From Streptomyces uncialis (GTDB lineage Bacteria > Actinomycetota > Actinomycetes > Streptomycetales > Streptomycetaceae), in contig NZ_LFBV01000006.1 of assembly GCF_001905345.1 (NCBI RefSeq), positions 1-64,000 of the forward strand: a DNA stretch of 64,000 bases. Direction: 5' to 3'. A program made the translations under genes and the position numbers. Positions within the stretch are counted from its first letter, which is position 1; each line of letters opens with the position of its first letter. The notes beneath the pieces are model-generated. The model was given only the letters and a program-made list of their open reading frames with translations, did no database searches and was not told where the DNA came from. Below are positions 45,542 through 53,812 of the stretch, in pieces.

Positions 45542-46714
45542 TCAGCGGCTCTCCGGGCCCGCCAGGTGCCGGGCGATGACCATCCGCTGGATCTGGTTGG
45601 TGCCCTCGACGATCTGGAGGACCTTCGCCTCCCGCATGTACCGCTCCACGGGGAAGTCGGCGGTGTAGCCGTAGCCGCCGAGCACCTGGACCGCGTCGGT
45701 GGTGACCTTCATCGCGGTGTCGGTGCACATCAGTTTGGCCATCGCGGCCTCCTTGGCGAACGGCAGCCCCGCGTCACGCAGCCGGGCCGCCGCGAGGTAG
45801 AGCGCCCGGCCCGCCGCGATCTGGGTCGCCATGTCCGCGAGCAGGAAGCGCAGTCCCTGGAAGTCGGCGACGGGACGGCCGAACTGGCGCCGTCCGGTGG
45901 CGTACTCGACCGCCCCGTCCAGCGCCGCCTGGGCCACCCCGATCGCGCAGGCGGCGATGCCGAGCCGGCCGGAGTCCAGGGCGGCGAGGGCGATCGTGAA
46001 GCCCTGGCCCTCCTCGCCGAGACGGCGGGAGTCGGGGACCCGGACCCCGTCGAAGTGGACCTGCGCGGTCGGGGAGCCCTTCATCCCCATCTTCCGCTCG
46101 GGCACCGCGGCGCTCAGGCCCGGCGCGTCCCCGGGCACCAGATACGCGGTGATGCCCCGGGCGCCCGGACCGCCGGAGCGGGCGAGCACGGTGTAGAAGT
46201 CGGCGATCCCGCCATGGGTGATCCACGCCTTGGTGCCGGTGAGCACCCAGTCGTCACCGTCCCGCACGGCCTTGGTCCGCAGGGAGGCCGCGTCCGAGCC
46301 CGCGGCGGGCTCCGAGAGGCAGTAGGCGCCCAGCAGGCCCCCGCCCAGCATCGCGGGCAGCAGTTCGGCGCGCTGCTCCTTGGTCCCGAAGCCCGCGAGG
46401 GCGTGACAGGCGAGGGTGTGGACGCTGGCCCCGAGACCGACGGTCAGCCGGACGGCGGCGAGTTCCTCCAGGACCTGGAGATAGACCTCGTAGGGCTGGT
46501 CACCGCCGCCGTACGCGGAGTCGTAGGGCAGTGCGAGCAGTCCTGACCGGGAGAGCAGGGTGAAGACCTCACGGGGGAAGCGGCCCGCCTCCTCCTCGTC
46601 GGCCGCCGTCGGGGCGATCTCACGCCGGGCGAGTTCGCGGACGAGCGCGAACAGCTCCCGGGCCTCGTCCGTGGGGGCGATCCGGTCCACGGGCTGCGGG
46701 GCGTGGTCGGGCAT
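45542..46714 (-). CDS. Acyl-CoA dehydrogenase
   Basis: A 390-aa FAD-dependent acyl-CoA dehydrogenase, which forms the alpha-beta double bond of acyl-CoA in beta-oxidation or branched amino-acid breakdown. Motifs are GAYCLSEPAAGSDAASLRT, KAWITHGGIADFYTVLA and GYGYTADFPVERYMREAKV, followed by VEGTNQIQ where Glu370 is the catalytic base. Chain-length preference is not readable. The ATG at 46714 follows GGGAGG. No partner electron-transfer flavoprotein gene is nearby. Confidence 0.93.
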   Translation of the reverse strand: MPDHAPQPVDRIAPTDEARELFALVRELARREIAPTAADEEEAGRFPREVFTLLSRSGLLALPYDSAYGGGDQPYEVYLQVLEELAAVRLTVGLGASVHTLACHALAGFGTKEQRAELLPAMLGGGLLGAYCLSEPAAGSDAASLRTKAVRDGDDWVLTGTKAWITHGGIADFYTVLARSGGPGARGITAYLVPGDAPGLSAAVPERKMGMKGSPTAQVHFDGVRVPDSRRLGEEGQGFTIALAALDSGRLGIAACAIGVAQAALDGAVEYATGRRQFGRPVADFQGLRFLLADMATQIAAGRALYLAAARLRDAGLPFAKEAAMAKLMCTDTAMKVTTDAVQVLGGYGYTADFPVERYMREAKVLQIVEGTNQIQRMVIARHLAGPESR

Positions 46715-46971
46715 CTGCGGTCCTCCCTGTCGGGCTGATCGGGGACGACCGCACTAGGGTGTGGCGGCGCCTCCGGTGGGTCCGCGGCATCGTTCCGGCG
46801 CCAGGCGCACGGTCCGTCCCCGGAGATACGGCACTGCCCGGCCGATGGTGCCCTTCCGGATCACGGAGGGGCGCTGACCAGCGACTGTGGCGCGTCGAGT
46901 ATGCCCGATCGGAGGCAGTTCGTCACGGGTGCGCGATCACCTGGCACCACCACGGAAATTGGTCCGCACCA

Positions 46972-47001
46972 TTGACCCCACTGGTCTAGTCCTCCTACTG
47001 T
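46972..47001 (+). promoter_or_regulatory. Chitinase promoter (TTGACC-18-TACTGT)
   Basis: TTGACC at 46972-46977 and TACTGT at 46996-47001 are spaced by 18 bp, about 130 bp before the chitinase start, leaving a long 5' untranslated leader. The spacer contains the dre operator. Confidence 0.65.
46980..46995. promoter_or_regulatory. DasR-responsive element (dre) in the chitinase promoter
   Basis: ACTGGTCTAGTCCTCC matches the dre consensus ACTGGTCTAGACCACT at 13 of 16 positions, including the entire left half. It sits between the -35 and -10 boxes. A second related half-site, TTGGTCCGCACCATTG, lies at 46960-46975, as in the doubled repeats known in Streptomyces chitinase promoters. DasR is a GntR repressor released by amino-sugar phosphates. 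Confidence 0.85.
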
Positions 47002-47131
47002 TCCCTGCGAACGCCCCACGCGTTCATGCCAAGAGGAACAACCGCGTTGTCCCACAAGGCCATTGTGGTGCTCCGCGCGGCCTCCACGGCTTGCCCCCCA
47101 CCGTTCTCCTCCCCCACGAGGTGACCACCGC

Positions 47132-48382
47132 ATGTCCGCACCACACCGTCCCCGAGGCCGCTTCCGGGCGCTCGTCTCCACCGTCTGCTGCGCCGTGCTC
47201 GGCGCCGGACTGCTCGCCGGGGCCACGACCGGCGCCAGCGCGAGCGCCGAGGACACCACCGCCACGACCCAGGCCGCGGCGGGCTCGAAGGTCATCGGCT
47301 ACTTCCCCGAATGGGGCGTGTACGGCCGGAACTACCACGTCAAGAACATCCAGACGTCCGGCTCCGCCGCGAAGCTGACCCACATCAACTACGGATTCGG
47401 CAATGTCCAGGGCGGCCGCTGCACCATGGGTGACGCGTACGCCGCGACGGACAAGGCGTACCCCGCCGCCGGTTCCGTGGACGGCGTCGCCGACACCTGG
47501 GACCAGCCGCTGCGCGGCAACTTCAACCAGCTCAAGAAGCTGAAGGCGAAGAACCCGAACCTCAAGGTGCTGTGGTCCTTCGGCGGCTGGACCTGGTCCG
47601 CCGGGTTCACCCAGGCCGCGCAGAACCCGGCCGCGTTCGCCCAGTCCTGCTACGACCTGCTCAACGACCCGCGCTGGACAGGGGTCTTCGACGGGATCGA
47701 CATCGACTGGGAGTACCCCAACGCCTGCGGTGCCGGCTGTGACACCAGCGGACACGCCGCGTACCGGAACCTGATGCAGGCGCTGCGCGCCAAGTTCGGC
47801 TCCACCAAGCTGATCTCCTCCGCGATCCCGGCCGACGCGTCGGCGGGCGGCAAGATCGACGCCGCCGACTACGCGGGCGCCGCGCAGTACGTCGACTGGT
47901 ACAACCCGATGACGTACGACTACTTCGGCACCTGGTCCGCCAAGGGCCCGACCGCCCCGCACTCGCCGCTGAAGAGCTACCCGGGCATCCCGAAGGCCGA
48001 GTTCCACTCGGACGCGACGATCAAGAAGCTGAAGAACCTCGGCATCCCGTCGAACAAGCTGCTCCTGGGCGTCGGCTTCTACGGCCGCGGCTGGACCGGC
48101 GTCACCCAGTCCGCGCCCGGCGGCACCGCCACCGGCCCGGCCCCGGGCACGTACGAGCAGGGCATCGACGACTACAAGGTGCTCAAGACGAAGTGCCCGG
48201 CCACCGGTACGGTCGGCGGCACCGCGTACGCCAAGTGCGGCAACGAGTGGTGGAGTTACGACACCCCCGCCACCCTCGCCACCAAGATGGCCTACAAGAA
48301 CGAGCAGGCTCTCGCCGGCACGTTCATCTGGGACCTGAGCGGTGACACCGCGAACGGTGAGCTGATCAAGGCGATCAACTAG
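47132..48382 (+). CDS. Secreted GH18 chitinase
   Basis: A 416-aa extracellular chitinase. A Sec signal peptide (residues about 1-39, hydrophobic AVLGAGLLAGATT, cleavage near SASA-ED) precedes a single GH18 barrel with the catalytic motif DGIDIDWE, Asp187 to Glu194 (Glu194 the acid). VLWSFGGWTWSAGF and YVDWYNPMTYDYFGTW are also family blocks. No chitin-binding or fibronectin domain is present, unlike most streptomycete GH18 enzymes. GAGGTGA lies upstream of the ATG. It is controlled by a dre-containing promoter and followed by a strong terminator; it works with the PTS proteins that take in GlcNAc. It resembles the ChiD group. Confidence 0.95.
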   Translation: MSAPHRPRGRFRALVSTVCCAVLGAGLLAGATTGASASAEDTTATTQAAAGSKVIGYFPEWGVYGRNYHVKNIQTSGSAAKLTHINYGFGNVQGGRCTMGDAYAATDKAYPAAGSVDGVADTWDQPLRGNFNQLKKLKAKNPNLKVLWSFGGWTWSAGFTQAAQNPAAFAQSCYDLLNDPRWTGVFDGIDIDWEYPNACGAGCDTSGHAAYRNLMQALRAKFGSTKLISSAIPADASAGGKIDAADYAGAAQYVDWYNPMTYDYFGTWSAKGPTAPHSPLKSYPGIPKAEFHSDATIKKLKNLGIPSNKLLLGVGFYGRGWTGVTQSAPGGTATGPAPGTYEQGIDDYKVLKTKCPATGTVGGTAYAKCGNEWWSYDTPATLATKMAYKNEQALAGTFIWDLSGDTANGELIKAIN

Positions 48383-48432
48383 CCTTCGCGGAAACCGGGG
48401 CGGCGGCCCCGGCGCACGAACCAGCATCACAA

Positions 48433-48476
48433 CGGTGGAGGGGCGGGACCCGGTCGCGGGTCCCGCCCCTCCACCG
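48433..48476 (+). terminator. 19-bp perfect hairpin after the chitinase gene
   Basis: The arm 48433-48451 (CGGTGGAGGGGCGGGACCC) is the exact reverse complement of 48458-48476, with a 6-nt loop. It lies 50 nt after the chitinase stop and 46 nt before the stop of the convergent TetR gene. Confidence 0.88.
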
Positions 48477-48522
48477 TGTGCGTGGACTTCTCCGGTACGT
48501 GGACCGCTCCGGTACGTGGAAC

Positions 48523-49203
48523 CTACGCGGGCCGCACGCGCGGGGGCGCCGGGCAGGACGGTTCCAGCTCCTCGATGGTGCGCAAGGTGCTGCCGAGCAG
48601 TCTGACCAGCAGCTCACGGACGGTGTCGCGGGGCGGTCCGTCCCGGCCGATCCAGTCGAGGGTGACGCCCTCCACGCTCCACTGCCAGCCCAGGATCGCG
48701 AGCCGGGCGAGCCGCGGGATGTCCCGGCGGCCGTAGGCGCCCTCCGCGATGGTGTCGACGATCGCCTCGCGCACCCCGTCCCGGATCGCCTGCACCTCGG
48801 CGTCGAAGCCGACCCCGCCGCTGACGATGGTGCGGTACGCGGCCTGGTTCTGCTCCGCGTAGCGCAGATAGCCGTCGATGGTCCGCTCGACACGGGCCCG
48901 GCCCGGCAGTTCGGTGCCGCTCGCCGCCCGGGAGACCAGCTCGGCGACGGCGTCCTCCACGATGGCCAGGTAGTAGCCGCGCTTGGACGTGAAGTAGTAG
49001 TAGATCAGCCCCTTGGCGACATGGGCCTGACGTGCGATGTCGTCCATCGACAGGGCGTCGTAGGACGTGTCGGCGAACAACTTCCGCCCGATCTCGATGA
49101 GTTCGGCCCGGCGGGCGTGGGAACGGTCCGTGCCGCGCGGGCGGGGCCGCTCGGGGTCGGGAGACCGGGAACCGCTGACGCCCTGCTGCTGGCTGGTATC
49201 CAA
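48523..49203 (-). CDS. TetR-family transcription regulator
   Basis: A 226-aa TetR regulator. The DNA-binding domain is residues about 30-75 with LSMDDIARQAHVAKGLIYYY then FTSKRGYYLAIVED; the rest is the helical ligand-binding dimer domain, with ending LLVRLLGSTLRTIEELE. No ATG or GTG is well placed; the TTG at 49203 (LDTSQQQGVSG) follows AAAGG and is preferred to the arginine-rich extension up to 49362. The target is not evident. Confidence 0.85.
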   Translation of the reverse strand: MDTSQQQGVSGSRSPDPERPRPRGTDRSHARRAELIEIGRKLFADTSYDALSMDDIARQAHVAKGLIYYYFTSKRGYYLAIVEDAVAELVSRAASGTELPGRARVERTIDGYLRYAEQNQAAYRTIVSGGVGFDAEVQAIRDGVREAIVDTIAEGAYGRRDIPRLARLAILGWQWSVEGVTLDWIGRDGPPRDTVRELLVRLLGSTLRTIEELEPSCPAPPRVRPA

Positions 49204-49399
49204 ATGGGGCCTTTGTCTGCTGGCTGGCGACGAAACACCGGCAGTATGGCAGAACGGAACGCTCCGCAACGGGCGTCCGGGAGACCTTCCCCCGCCACAC
49301 CGGACAGCACCGGCCACATCGGTCCCACGCGACGGCATCCGTCCCACCCGGCCCGGCCGCATCGGTCACGGCGCCCGGCCCGGAGGGACCGGGCCCGGC

Positions 49400-49546
49400 T
49401 CACATCAGGCCGAGGCGGGTGACGAGCATCGCGATCACCACGACCAGGGTCCAGCCGAGGACGTGTTCGAGGACGCGGGGGCCGTCGGTGCGCGGGCCAC
49501 CCGTGCGGGCGGCGGCGCGGCGGGTCTGGAATGCGGTCGCGTTCAT
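49400..49546 (-). CDS. SCO1431-family membrane protein (48 aa)
   Basis: A 48-residue protein with a conserved C-terminal half DGPRVLEHVLGWTLVVVIAM then LVTRLGLM, one membrane helix ending at the carboxyl terminus. I recognise this pattern as the SCO1431-family micro-proteins of Streptomyces. The N-terminal half (MNATAFQTRRAAARTGGPRT) is basic and probably cytoplasmic. The ribosome site is weak (AAGCGAG). Function is unknown. Confidence 0.8.
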   Translation of the reverse strand: MNATAFQTRRAAARTGGPRTDGPRVLEHVLGWTLVVVIAMLVTRLGLM

Positions 49547-49873
49547 GGGGTCTCGCTTCGTCGAGCGGAGGGAAATGTCCCCGAATGGTCGCGCCACTGT
49601 GCCACCCGCACCGGGGATCGCGATAGGACGCCGGTCACGTCCCCGCCGGGCCCCGGTGCCGGAGGGCGCGCGGGGCGCGTCGGGCGCCCGGGGGCGTGCG
49701 ACCGGCGCGCGTGGGCGCCGGTTCACTCCCACGGGTGGTACCTGGCCGGTTCCCGGGCCAACGATCTCCACGCGCCGGTCGTCCTCCTCCCAGGGGGATG
49801 AACCGGCCCGGCCGACCACCGGGCGCCGCCGTTCCCGCGACCACCGACGACAGCGTGCACGGAGGGGATCTCG
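49547..49873. other. Divergent intergenic region without a supported gene
   Basis: This 327-bp gap holds promoters for the 48-aa protein and the M1 peptidase. An imperfect inverted repeat occurs around GGCGCCGGTTCACTCCCACG (49711-49730). I cannot assign clear -10 or -35 boxes. Confidence 0.4.
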
Positions 49874-51385
49874 ATGAGCTCGCACCACACGTCCCGCCGC
49901 CGACCCCGGCTCGCCCTGGCCACCGCGATCACCGCGCTGGCGGCCCTGGCCGGGCCCGCCGCCCAGGCCGACCCCGCGGGCCGTCCGACCTCGCCCCAGG
50001 CAGCGCCCCCGGCGACGGCTCCCACGCCGGGCGCCCCGGGAGCGGGCGATCCGCTGTTCCCGCTCGACGGGAACGGCGGCTACCGGATCAGCCGCTACTC
50101 CCTGGACTTCGACTGGCAGGCCCCGCGGACCGCGTTCCCGGCGAGCGCCACGATCACCGCCCGCACCACCCAGGCCCTGTCCCGCTTCAACCTCGACTTC
50201 GCCGGGAACACGCTGCGCTCGGTCACGGTGGACGGCGCCGAGGCCCGGACCACCCGCGACGGCGACGAGCTGGTCATCACCCCGGCCCGCCCCCTCGACA
50301 AGGGCAGCCGCTTCACGGTGGTGGTCCACTGGACCGCCGACCCGACCCAGATACGCCACCGGACCGACGCCATCGAGGACTACGGCTGGATCCCCACCCC
50401 GGACGGCACGGTGGTGTACCCGCAGCCCAACGGCGCCCGCATGCTCTTCCCCGCCGACGACCACCCGAGCCGCCGCGCGCCCGTCACCTTCCGGATCACC
50501 ACCCCGCCGGGGATCCAGGCCGTCGCGGGCGGCCGGCTCACCGAACGCGCCGAGCGGCCCGACGGCCGGGTCCGGTGGACCTACGACTCCGGGCAGCCGG
50601 TCGCCGCGCAGCTCGTCCAGCTCGCGATCGGCCGGTTCACCTTCGTGGAGAGCGAGGGGCCGCGCGGGCTGCCGATCCGGGACGTGGTCCCCGACGCGCT
50701 GGTCGCGCCCACCGAGCGCTACCGGGCCCTGACGCCCACGCATCTGGCCTGGCTGGAGGAGCGCCTCGGCGCCTATCCGTTCGACCGGTACGGAATCCTC
50801 GTCGGTGACACCGGTCTCGGGGTCGCCCTGGAGACCCAGACCCTGTCCCTGGCGCCCAAGGCCGATCTGCTCGGGAACCAGGTCGACGCCGAGCGCAATC
50901 TGGTGCACGAACTGGCGCATCAGTGGCTGGGAAACAGCAACGGCATCCGCGAGTGGTCCGATCTGTGGCTGAGCGAGGGGCACGCCCGCTTCTACGAGCG
51001 GCTGTACTCCGAGGAGCACGGCGGGACCTCGCTGGAGGCGTCGATGAGGACGGCGTACGAGCAGCACGACCAGTGGCGGCGCGACTTCGGCGCGCCCGCC
51101 GAGCCGACCGAACCGAACCTCTTCAAGCGGATGCGCTACGACGGCTCCGCGCTGGTCTTCTACGCGCTGCGCCAGGAGGTCGGTGACCGGATGTTCCGGA
51201 AGATCGAGAAGGAGTGGGCCAAGCGCTACCAGGGCAAGGTGACCGGGAGCCGCGAGTACTTCGCGCTGGCCTCCGAGGTGACCGGGCGGGACATGGACGC
51301 GTTCCTGCGGCCGTGGGCGTACGGGCCGAAGACACCGCCGATGCCGGGGCACCCGGACTGGGTGGTCCGGCCGGCCATCCGGTGA
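49874..51385 (+). CDS. Secreted M1-family metallopeptidase
   Basis: A 503-aa extracellular gluzincin aminopeptidase-like enzyme. A signal peptide (about residues 1-33, with LALATAITALAALAGPAAQA) precedes the M1 N-terminal beta domain and catalytic domain. The zinc site is HELAH with His345, Glu346 and His349, and the third ligand Glu368 in LSEGHARFYE, exactly 18 residues after the second histidine. The usual NEGFA block is replaced by SEGHA. GGAGGGG lies before the ATG. It is convergent with the C39-like peptidase gene with 16 nt between stops. Confidence 0.92.
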   Translation: MSSHHTSRRRPRLALATAITALAALAGPAAQADPAGRPTSPQAAPPATAPTPGAPGAGDPLFPLDGNGGYRISRYSLDFDWQAPRTAFPASATITARTTQALSRFNLDFAGNTLRSVTVDGAEARTTRDGDELVITPARPLDKGSRFTVVVHWTADPTQIRHRTDAIEDYGWIPTPDGTVVYPQPNGARMLFPADDHPSRRAPVTFRITTPPGIQAVAGGRLTERAERPDGRVRWTYDSGQPVAAQLVQLAIGRFTFVESEGPRGLPIRDVVPDALVAPTERYRALTPTHLAWLEERLGAYPFDRYGILVGDTGLGVALETQTLSLAPKADLLGNQVDAERNLVHELAHQWLGNSNGIREWSDLWLSEGHARFYERLYSEEHGGTSLEASMRTAYEQHDQWRRDFGAPAEPTEPNLFKRMRYDGSALVFYALRQEVGDRMFRKIEKEWAKRYQGKVTGSREYFALASEVTGRDMDAFLRPWAYGPKTPPMPGHPDWVVRPAIR

Positions 51386-51401
51386 CCGCGCGGGCGACGG
51401 C

Positions 51402-52763
51402 TCAGCCGATCCCGGCGGCGGCCAGGGCCCGGCGCTGCCGCTCGTCCGGTTCGGCCGGGAAGTACAGGTAGCACACCCCGCCGGAACCGCCGACGGCCTT
51501 GCCCGCCGCGTTGTACCGCCGGGTCCGCAGCCAGACGTTCTCCCATTCGCGTCGGCGGTAGACCCGGCGGACCTCGGCGTTCGACGGGGAGGACGGGTCG
51601 TTGGCGATCACATCGCCGTCCGCGGTGAAGCCGACGACCGTCATCAGATGCCCGGCGGTGCCGTACCCGGCGCCGGTCAGCTCCTCGGCCCGGAAGGACT
51701 GCGAGGTGATCACCGGGAGCCCGGCCGCGATCAGGCCCTCCAGCTCGGTGAGCGTGGCCAGCCGGGTGACGACCGCCTGGAGACCGGGGTGACTCGCCGC
51801 GTAGGCCGCGTTGAACGGCCAGTTCCCGCAGCCCCGGTACGTGTGGTCGTACGTGGCGCGCGCCGCGTGGCACACCTGCGGATCGGCGTACGCGGGGTCC
51901 ACCCAGGCCAGGTCCTCCGGCGCCGGGCGGTGCCCCCAGTACTCGACCACCATCTGCGAGGACGTGGGGCTGCACCAGGCCTCGCCCCCGTTGTCGTACT
52001 CCGGGTACTGACCGATGTGGGTGTTCTGCGAGTAGCGGGGCACCGCGAGTTCCCGCGCGGTCGCCGGGACGGAGGCGGGCACGGTGAAACGGTCCGGGAT
52101 GTCGGAGCCCATCAGATGCAGCCGGTGCACCCTCGGGGTGAGCGCGGTACCGGCCCGCCGGTGCAGGGTGAGCCGCGCGCGGCAGGCGGTCAGCCGCAGT
52201 CCCGAGGCGGGATCACCGATCGCGAGGGTGTCGGTCAGGACCGCGCTGCGGCCGTCGCCCTGGCCGTCGGCCGAGGCCCGCCGGATGTCCTGGTCGCCCG
52301 AGGCCCAGTCGCCGAGCGAGTACCAGGGGGTCAGGGTGCCGTCGGAGTAGGTGCCGCGTACCTCGGTCCGCAGCCAGGTCCCGGCCGGGGTGTGCGCGTT
52401 CCAGGAGACGACGGCCTCCGTCGAGGGCACGGCGAGCGGCTGCTCGGGGCCGGTCCACACCGCGTGTTCCCAGGTCACCGCCCGTCCGGAGACCGGGTCG
52501 GCACGCTGGACGCGGCCCGCCGCTGCGGCGATCGCCAGATACGGGCGGGCCCCGGCGACGGTACGGGTGCCCTCGGCGGCGCCCTGCTCCCAGTCGGCGT
52601 ACGAGGCCCAGGCGTGATTGGCGACCCCCCGGCCGCCGGCCCGGCCCGCCGGGAGGGCGGAGCCGCTGGCGGGACCCGCCGAGCCGCCCGCGGTGACGGC
52701 GACGGCCGCCGAGCAGACGGCCGTCAGCAGTGCGCGGCGGGAGGTCCCCGCTGATCCGGTCAT
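51402..52763 (-). CDS. Tat-exported C39-like peptidase
   Basis: A 453-aa protein with a twin-arginine signal (SRRALLTAVCSAAVAVTAGG) and a C-terminal papain-like domain of the peptidase C39-like type. The catalytic set is visible: Cys264 in GGEAWCSPTSSQM, His372 in AGHLMTVVGF and Asp389 in IANDPSSP. Residues 45-230 form a beta-rich region without a known motif. Unlike bacteriocin-processing C39 proteases it is not joined to an ABC transporter and is secreted. GGGAGC lies upstream of the ATG. Substrate unknown. Confidence 0.85.
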   Translation of the reverse strand: MTGSAGTSRRALLTAVCSAAVAVTAGGSAGPASGSALPAGRAGGRGVANHAWASYADWEQGAAEGTRTVAGARPYLAIAAAAGRVQRADPVSGRAVTWEHAVWTGPEQPLAVPSTEAVVSWNAHTPAGTWLRTEVRGTYSDGTLTPWYSLGDWASGDQDIRRASADGQGDGRSAVLTDTLAIGDPASGLRLTACRARLTLHRRAGTALTPRVHRLHLMGSDIPDRFTVPASVPATARELAVPRYSQNTHIGQYPEYDNGGEAWCSPTSSQMVVEYWGHRPAPEDLAWVDPAYADPQVCHAARATYDHTYRGCGNWPFNAAYAASHPGLQAVVTRLATLTELEGLIAAGLPVITSQSFRAEELTGAGYGTAGHLMTVVGFTADGDVIANDPSSPSNAEVRRVYRRREWENVWLRTRRYNAAGKAVGGSGGVCYLYFPAEPDERQRRALAAAGIG

Positions 52764-52903
52764 GGACGGCTGCTCCCGGTCGGCGGGCCCGCGGTGGAGC
52801 GGCGGGCGGGGCGATGGCGACCGGCATCCGCCGGTCCGCCGTGGGGACACTATGTCCGCCGGACCGGCCCCGGCCAGCACCTCCGCCCCCGCCACGCCCA
52901 CCG

Positions 52904-52959
52904 GACCCCGCCCGGACCAGCCGTACGAGCCGCACGGGAGACCCCGCCCGGACCAGCCG
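52904..52959. repeat. 20-bp direct repeat upstream of the P-loop gene
   Basis: GACCCCGCCCGGACCAGCCG occurs at 52904-52923 and again exactly at 52940-52959, 36 bp apart centre to centre. Both copies lie 39-94 bp before the start of the kinase-like gene, where an activator or repressor could bind. Confidence 0.7.
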
Positions 52960-52984
52960 CACGTGAGGCCCGGGGGCGGCCCCC

Positions 52985-52998
52985 TACCCTGGGAAGGG
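52985..52998 (+). promoter_or_regulatory. Possible leaderless promoter of the P-loop gene
   Basis: TACCCT at 52985-52990 is followed by seven bases and then the GTG at 52998, the spacing of leaderless Streptomyces transcripts. No good -35 is present; the repeated 20-mer just upstream may bind an activator. The GGGAAGG in between could also act as a ribosome site. Confidence 0.4.
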
Positions 52999-53639
52999 TG
53001 ACCGGAACCACCCCGCCCGCACCACACGCCCCAGCCGCCCCGCCGCCGGGGCTCGCCGGGGAACTCGCCCTGCTGCCGCCGTCCTGCGGGCCGGTCCGGC
53101 TGATCGCGGTCGACGGCCACGCGGGCTCGGGCAAGACGACCTTCGCCGCCGCCCTCGCCGCCGCGCTGGGCGGTGCTCCCGTGCTGCATCTGGACGACAT
53201 CGCCACCCACGAGGAACTCTTCGGCTGGACGGACCGGCTGCTGAGCCAGGTCGTGGCACCACTGCGGGACGGGCGGCCCGCGCGCTACACACCGTACGAC
53301 TGGACCGCCCGCGAGTTCGGTCCGCCGCGGCTGCTGCCCCCGGCCCCGGTGGTGCTGGTCGAGGGGGTCGGCGCGGGACGGCTGGCGCTGCGCCCGTATC
53401 TGGCCCGGGTGCTGTGGATGGAGTTCGAGCCGGACGCGGCCTGGGAGCGGGGACGGCTGCGGGACGGTCCCGCCCAGCGCGCGTTCTGGCGCGGGTGGGT
53501 CGCGGCCGAGCGACGGCACTTCGCACAGGACCCTTCGCGCCCCTACGCCACCCAGCTGATCCAGCAGGGACAGAAGGGGTACGTGGTGTCTCCTGGGCCC
53601 GCCGCGCCGCGTGGGACGCGGGAATCGCCCGTTCCGTGA
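52998..53639 (+). CDS. P-loop NTPase, uridine kinase-like
   Basis: A 213-aa cytoplasmic P-loop protein. The Walker A is VDGHAGSGKTTF (Gly40 to Thr47), and LHLDDIATHEELFGWTDRLL followed by VVLVEGVGAGRLAL resembles uridine/phosphoribulokinase-type kinases, as do the arginine-rich lid residues near ERGRLRDGPAQRAFWRGW. The phosphate acceptor cannot be deduced. The GTG at 52998 is chosen because of the -10-like box seven bases upstream; the upstream frame from 52794 is low-complexity. Confidence 0.8.
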   Translation: MTGTTPPAPHAPAAPPPGLAGELALLPPSCGPVRLIAVDGHAGSGKTTFAAALAAALGGAPVLHLDDIATHEELFGWTDRLLSQVVAPLRDGRPARYTPYDWTAREFGPPRLLPPAPVVLVEGVGAGRLALRPYLARVLWMEFEPDAAWERGRLRDGPAQRAFWRGWVAAERRHFAQDPSRPYATQLIQQGQKGYVVSPGPAAPRGTRESPVP

Positions 53640-53710
53640 CCGAGGGTGAAGTCCGGCAGGGAGGCTGAGAAGCGCCCGGAAAGTGGTTTTCGTCAGTGCT
53701 TCAACTCCGC

Positions 53711-53740
53711 TTGACCAGTGGGCCGTACACGTCCTACGTT
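53711..53740 (+). promoter_or_regulatory. Strong promoter in an apparently non-coding gap (TTGACC-18-TACGTT)
   Basis: TTGACC at 53711-53716 and TACGTT at 53735-53740 are separated by 18 bp, one of the best vegetative-type matches in the window. It fires into a stretch with no supported gene for 380 bp, but with a terminator 35-70 bp downstream. Confidence 0.55.
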
Positions 53741-53746
53741 CTCAAT

Positions 53747-53812
53747 GTGCGGCCTTTCGGGTCGCCCGCAGTCGCGAGGCCCCCGGTTGTTCCCCCGTGA
53801 CCGGGGGCCTCG
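53747..53812 (+). ncRNA. Candidate small RNA of about 65 nt
   Basis: Transcription from the promoter at 53711-53740 should start near 53747. The stretch ends in a perfect 13-bp hairpin, CGAGGCCCCCGGT at 53775-53787 with ACCGGGGGCCTCG at 53800-53812, loop of 12 nt containing CCCCC, followed by TTCTG. A 67-codon frame (ATG at 53751) runs through but has no ribosome site and an arginine/proline-rich composition. A short untranslated RNA, or an attenuator for the AAA+ gene starting at 54136, are the two readings. Confidence 0.4.
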
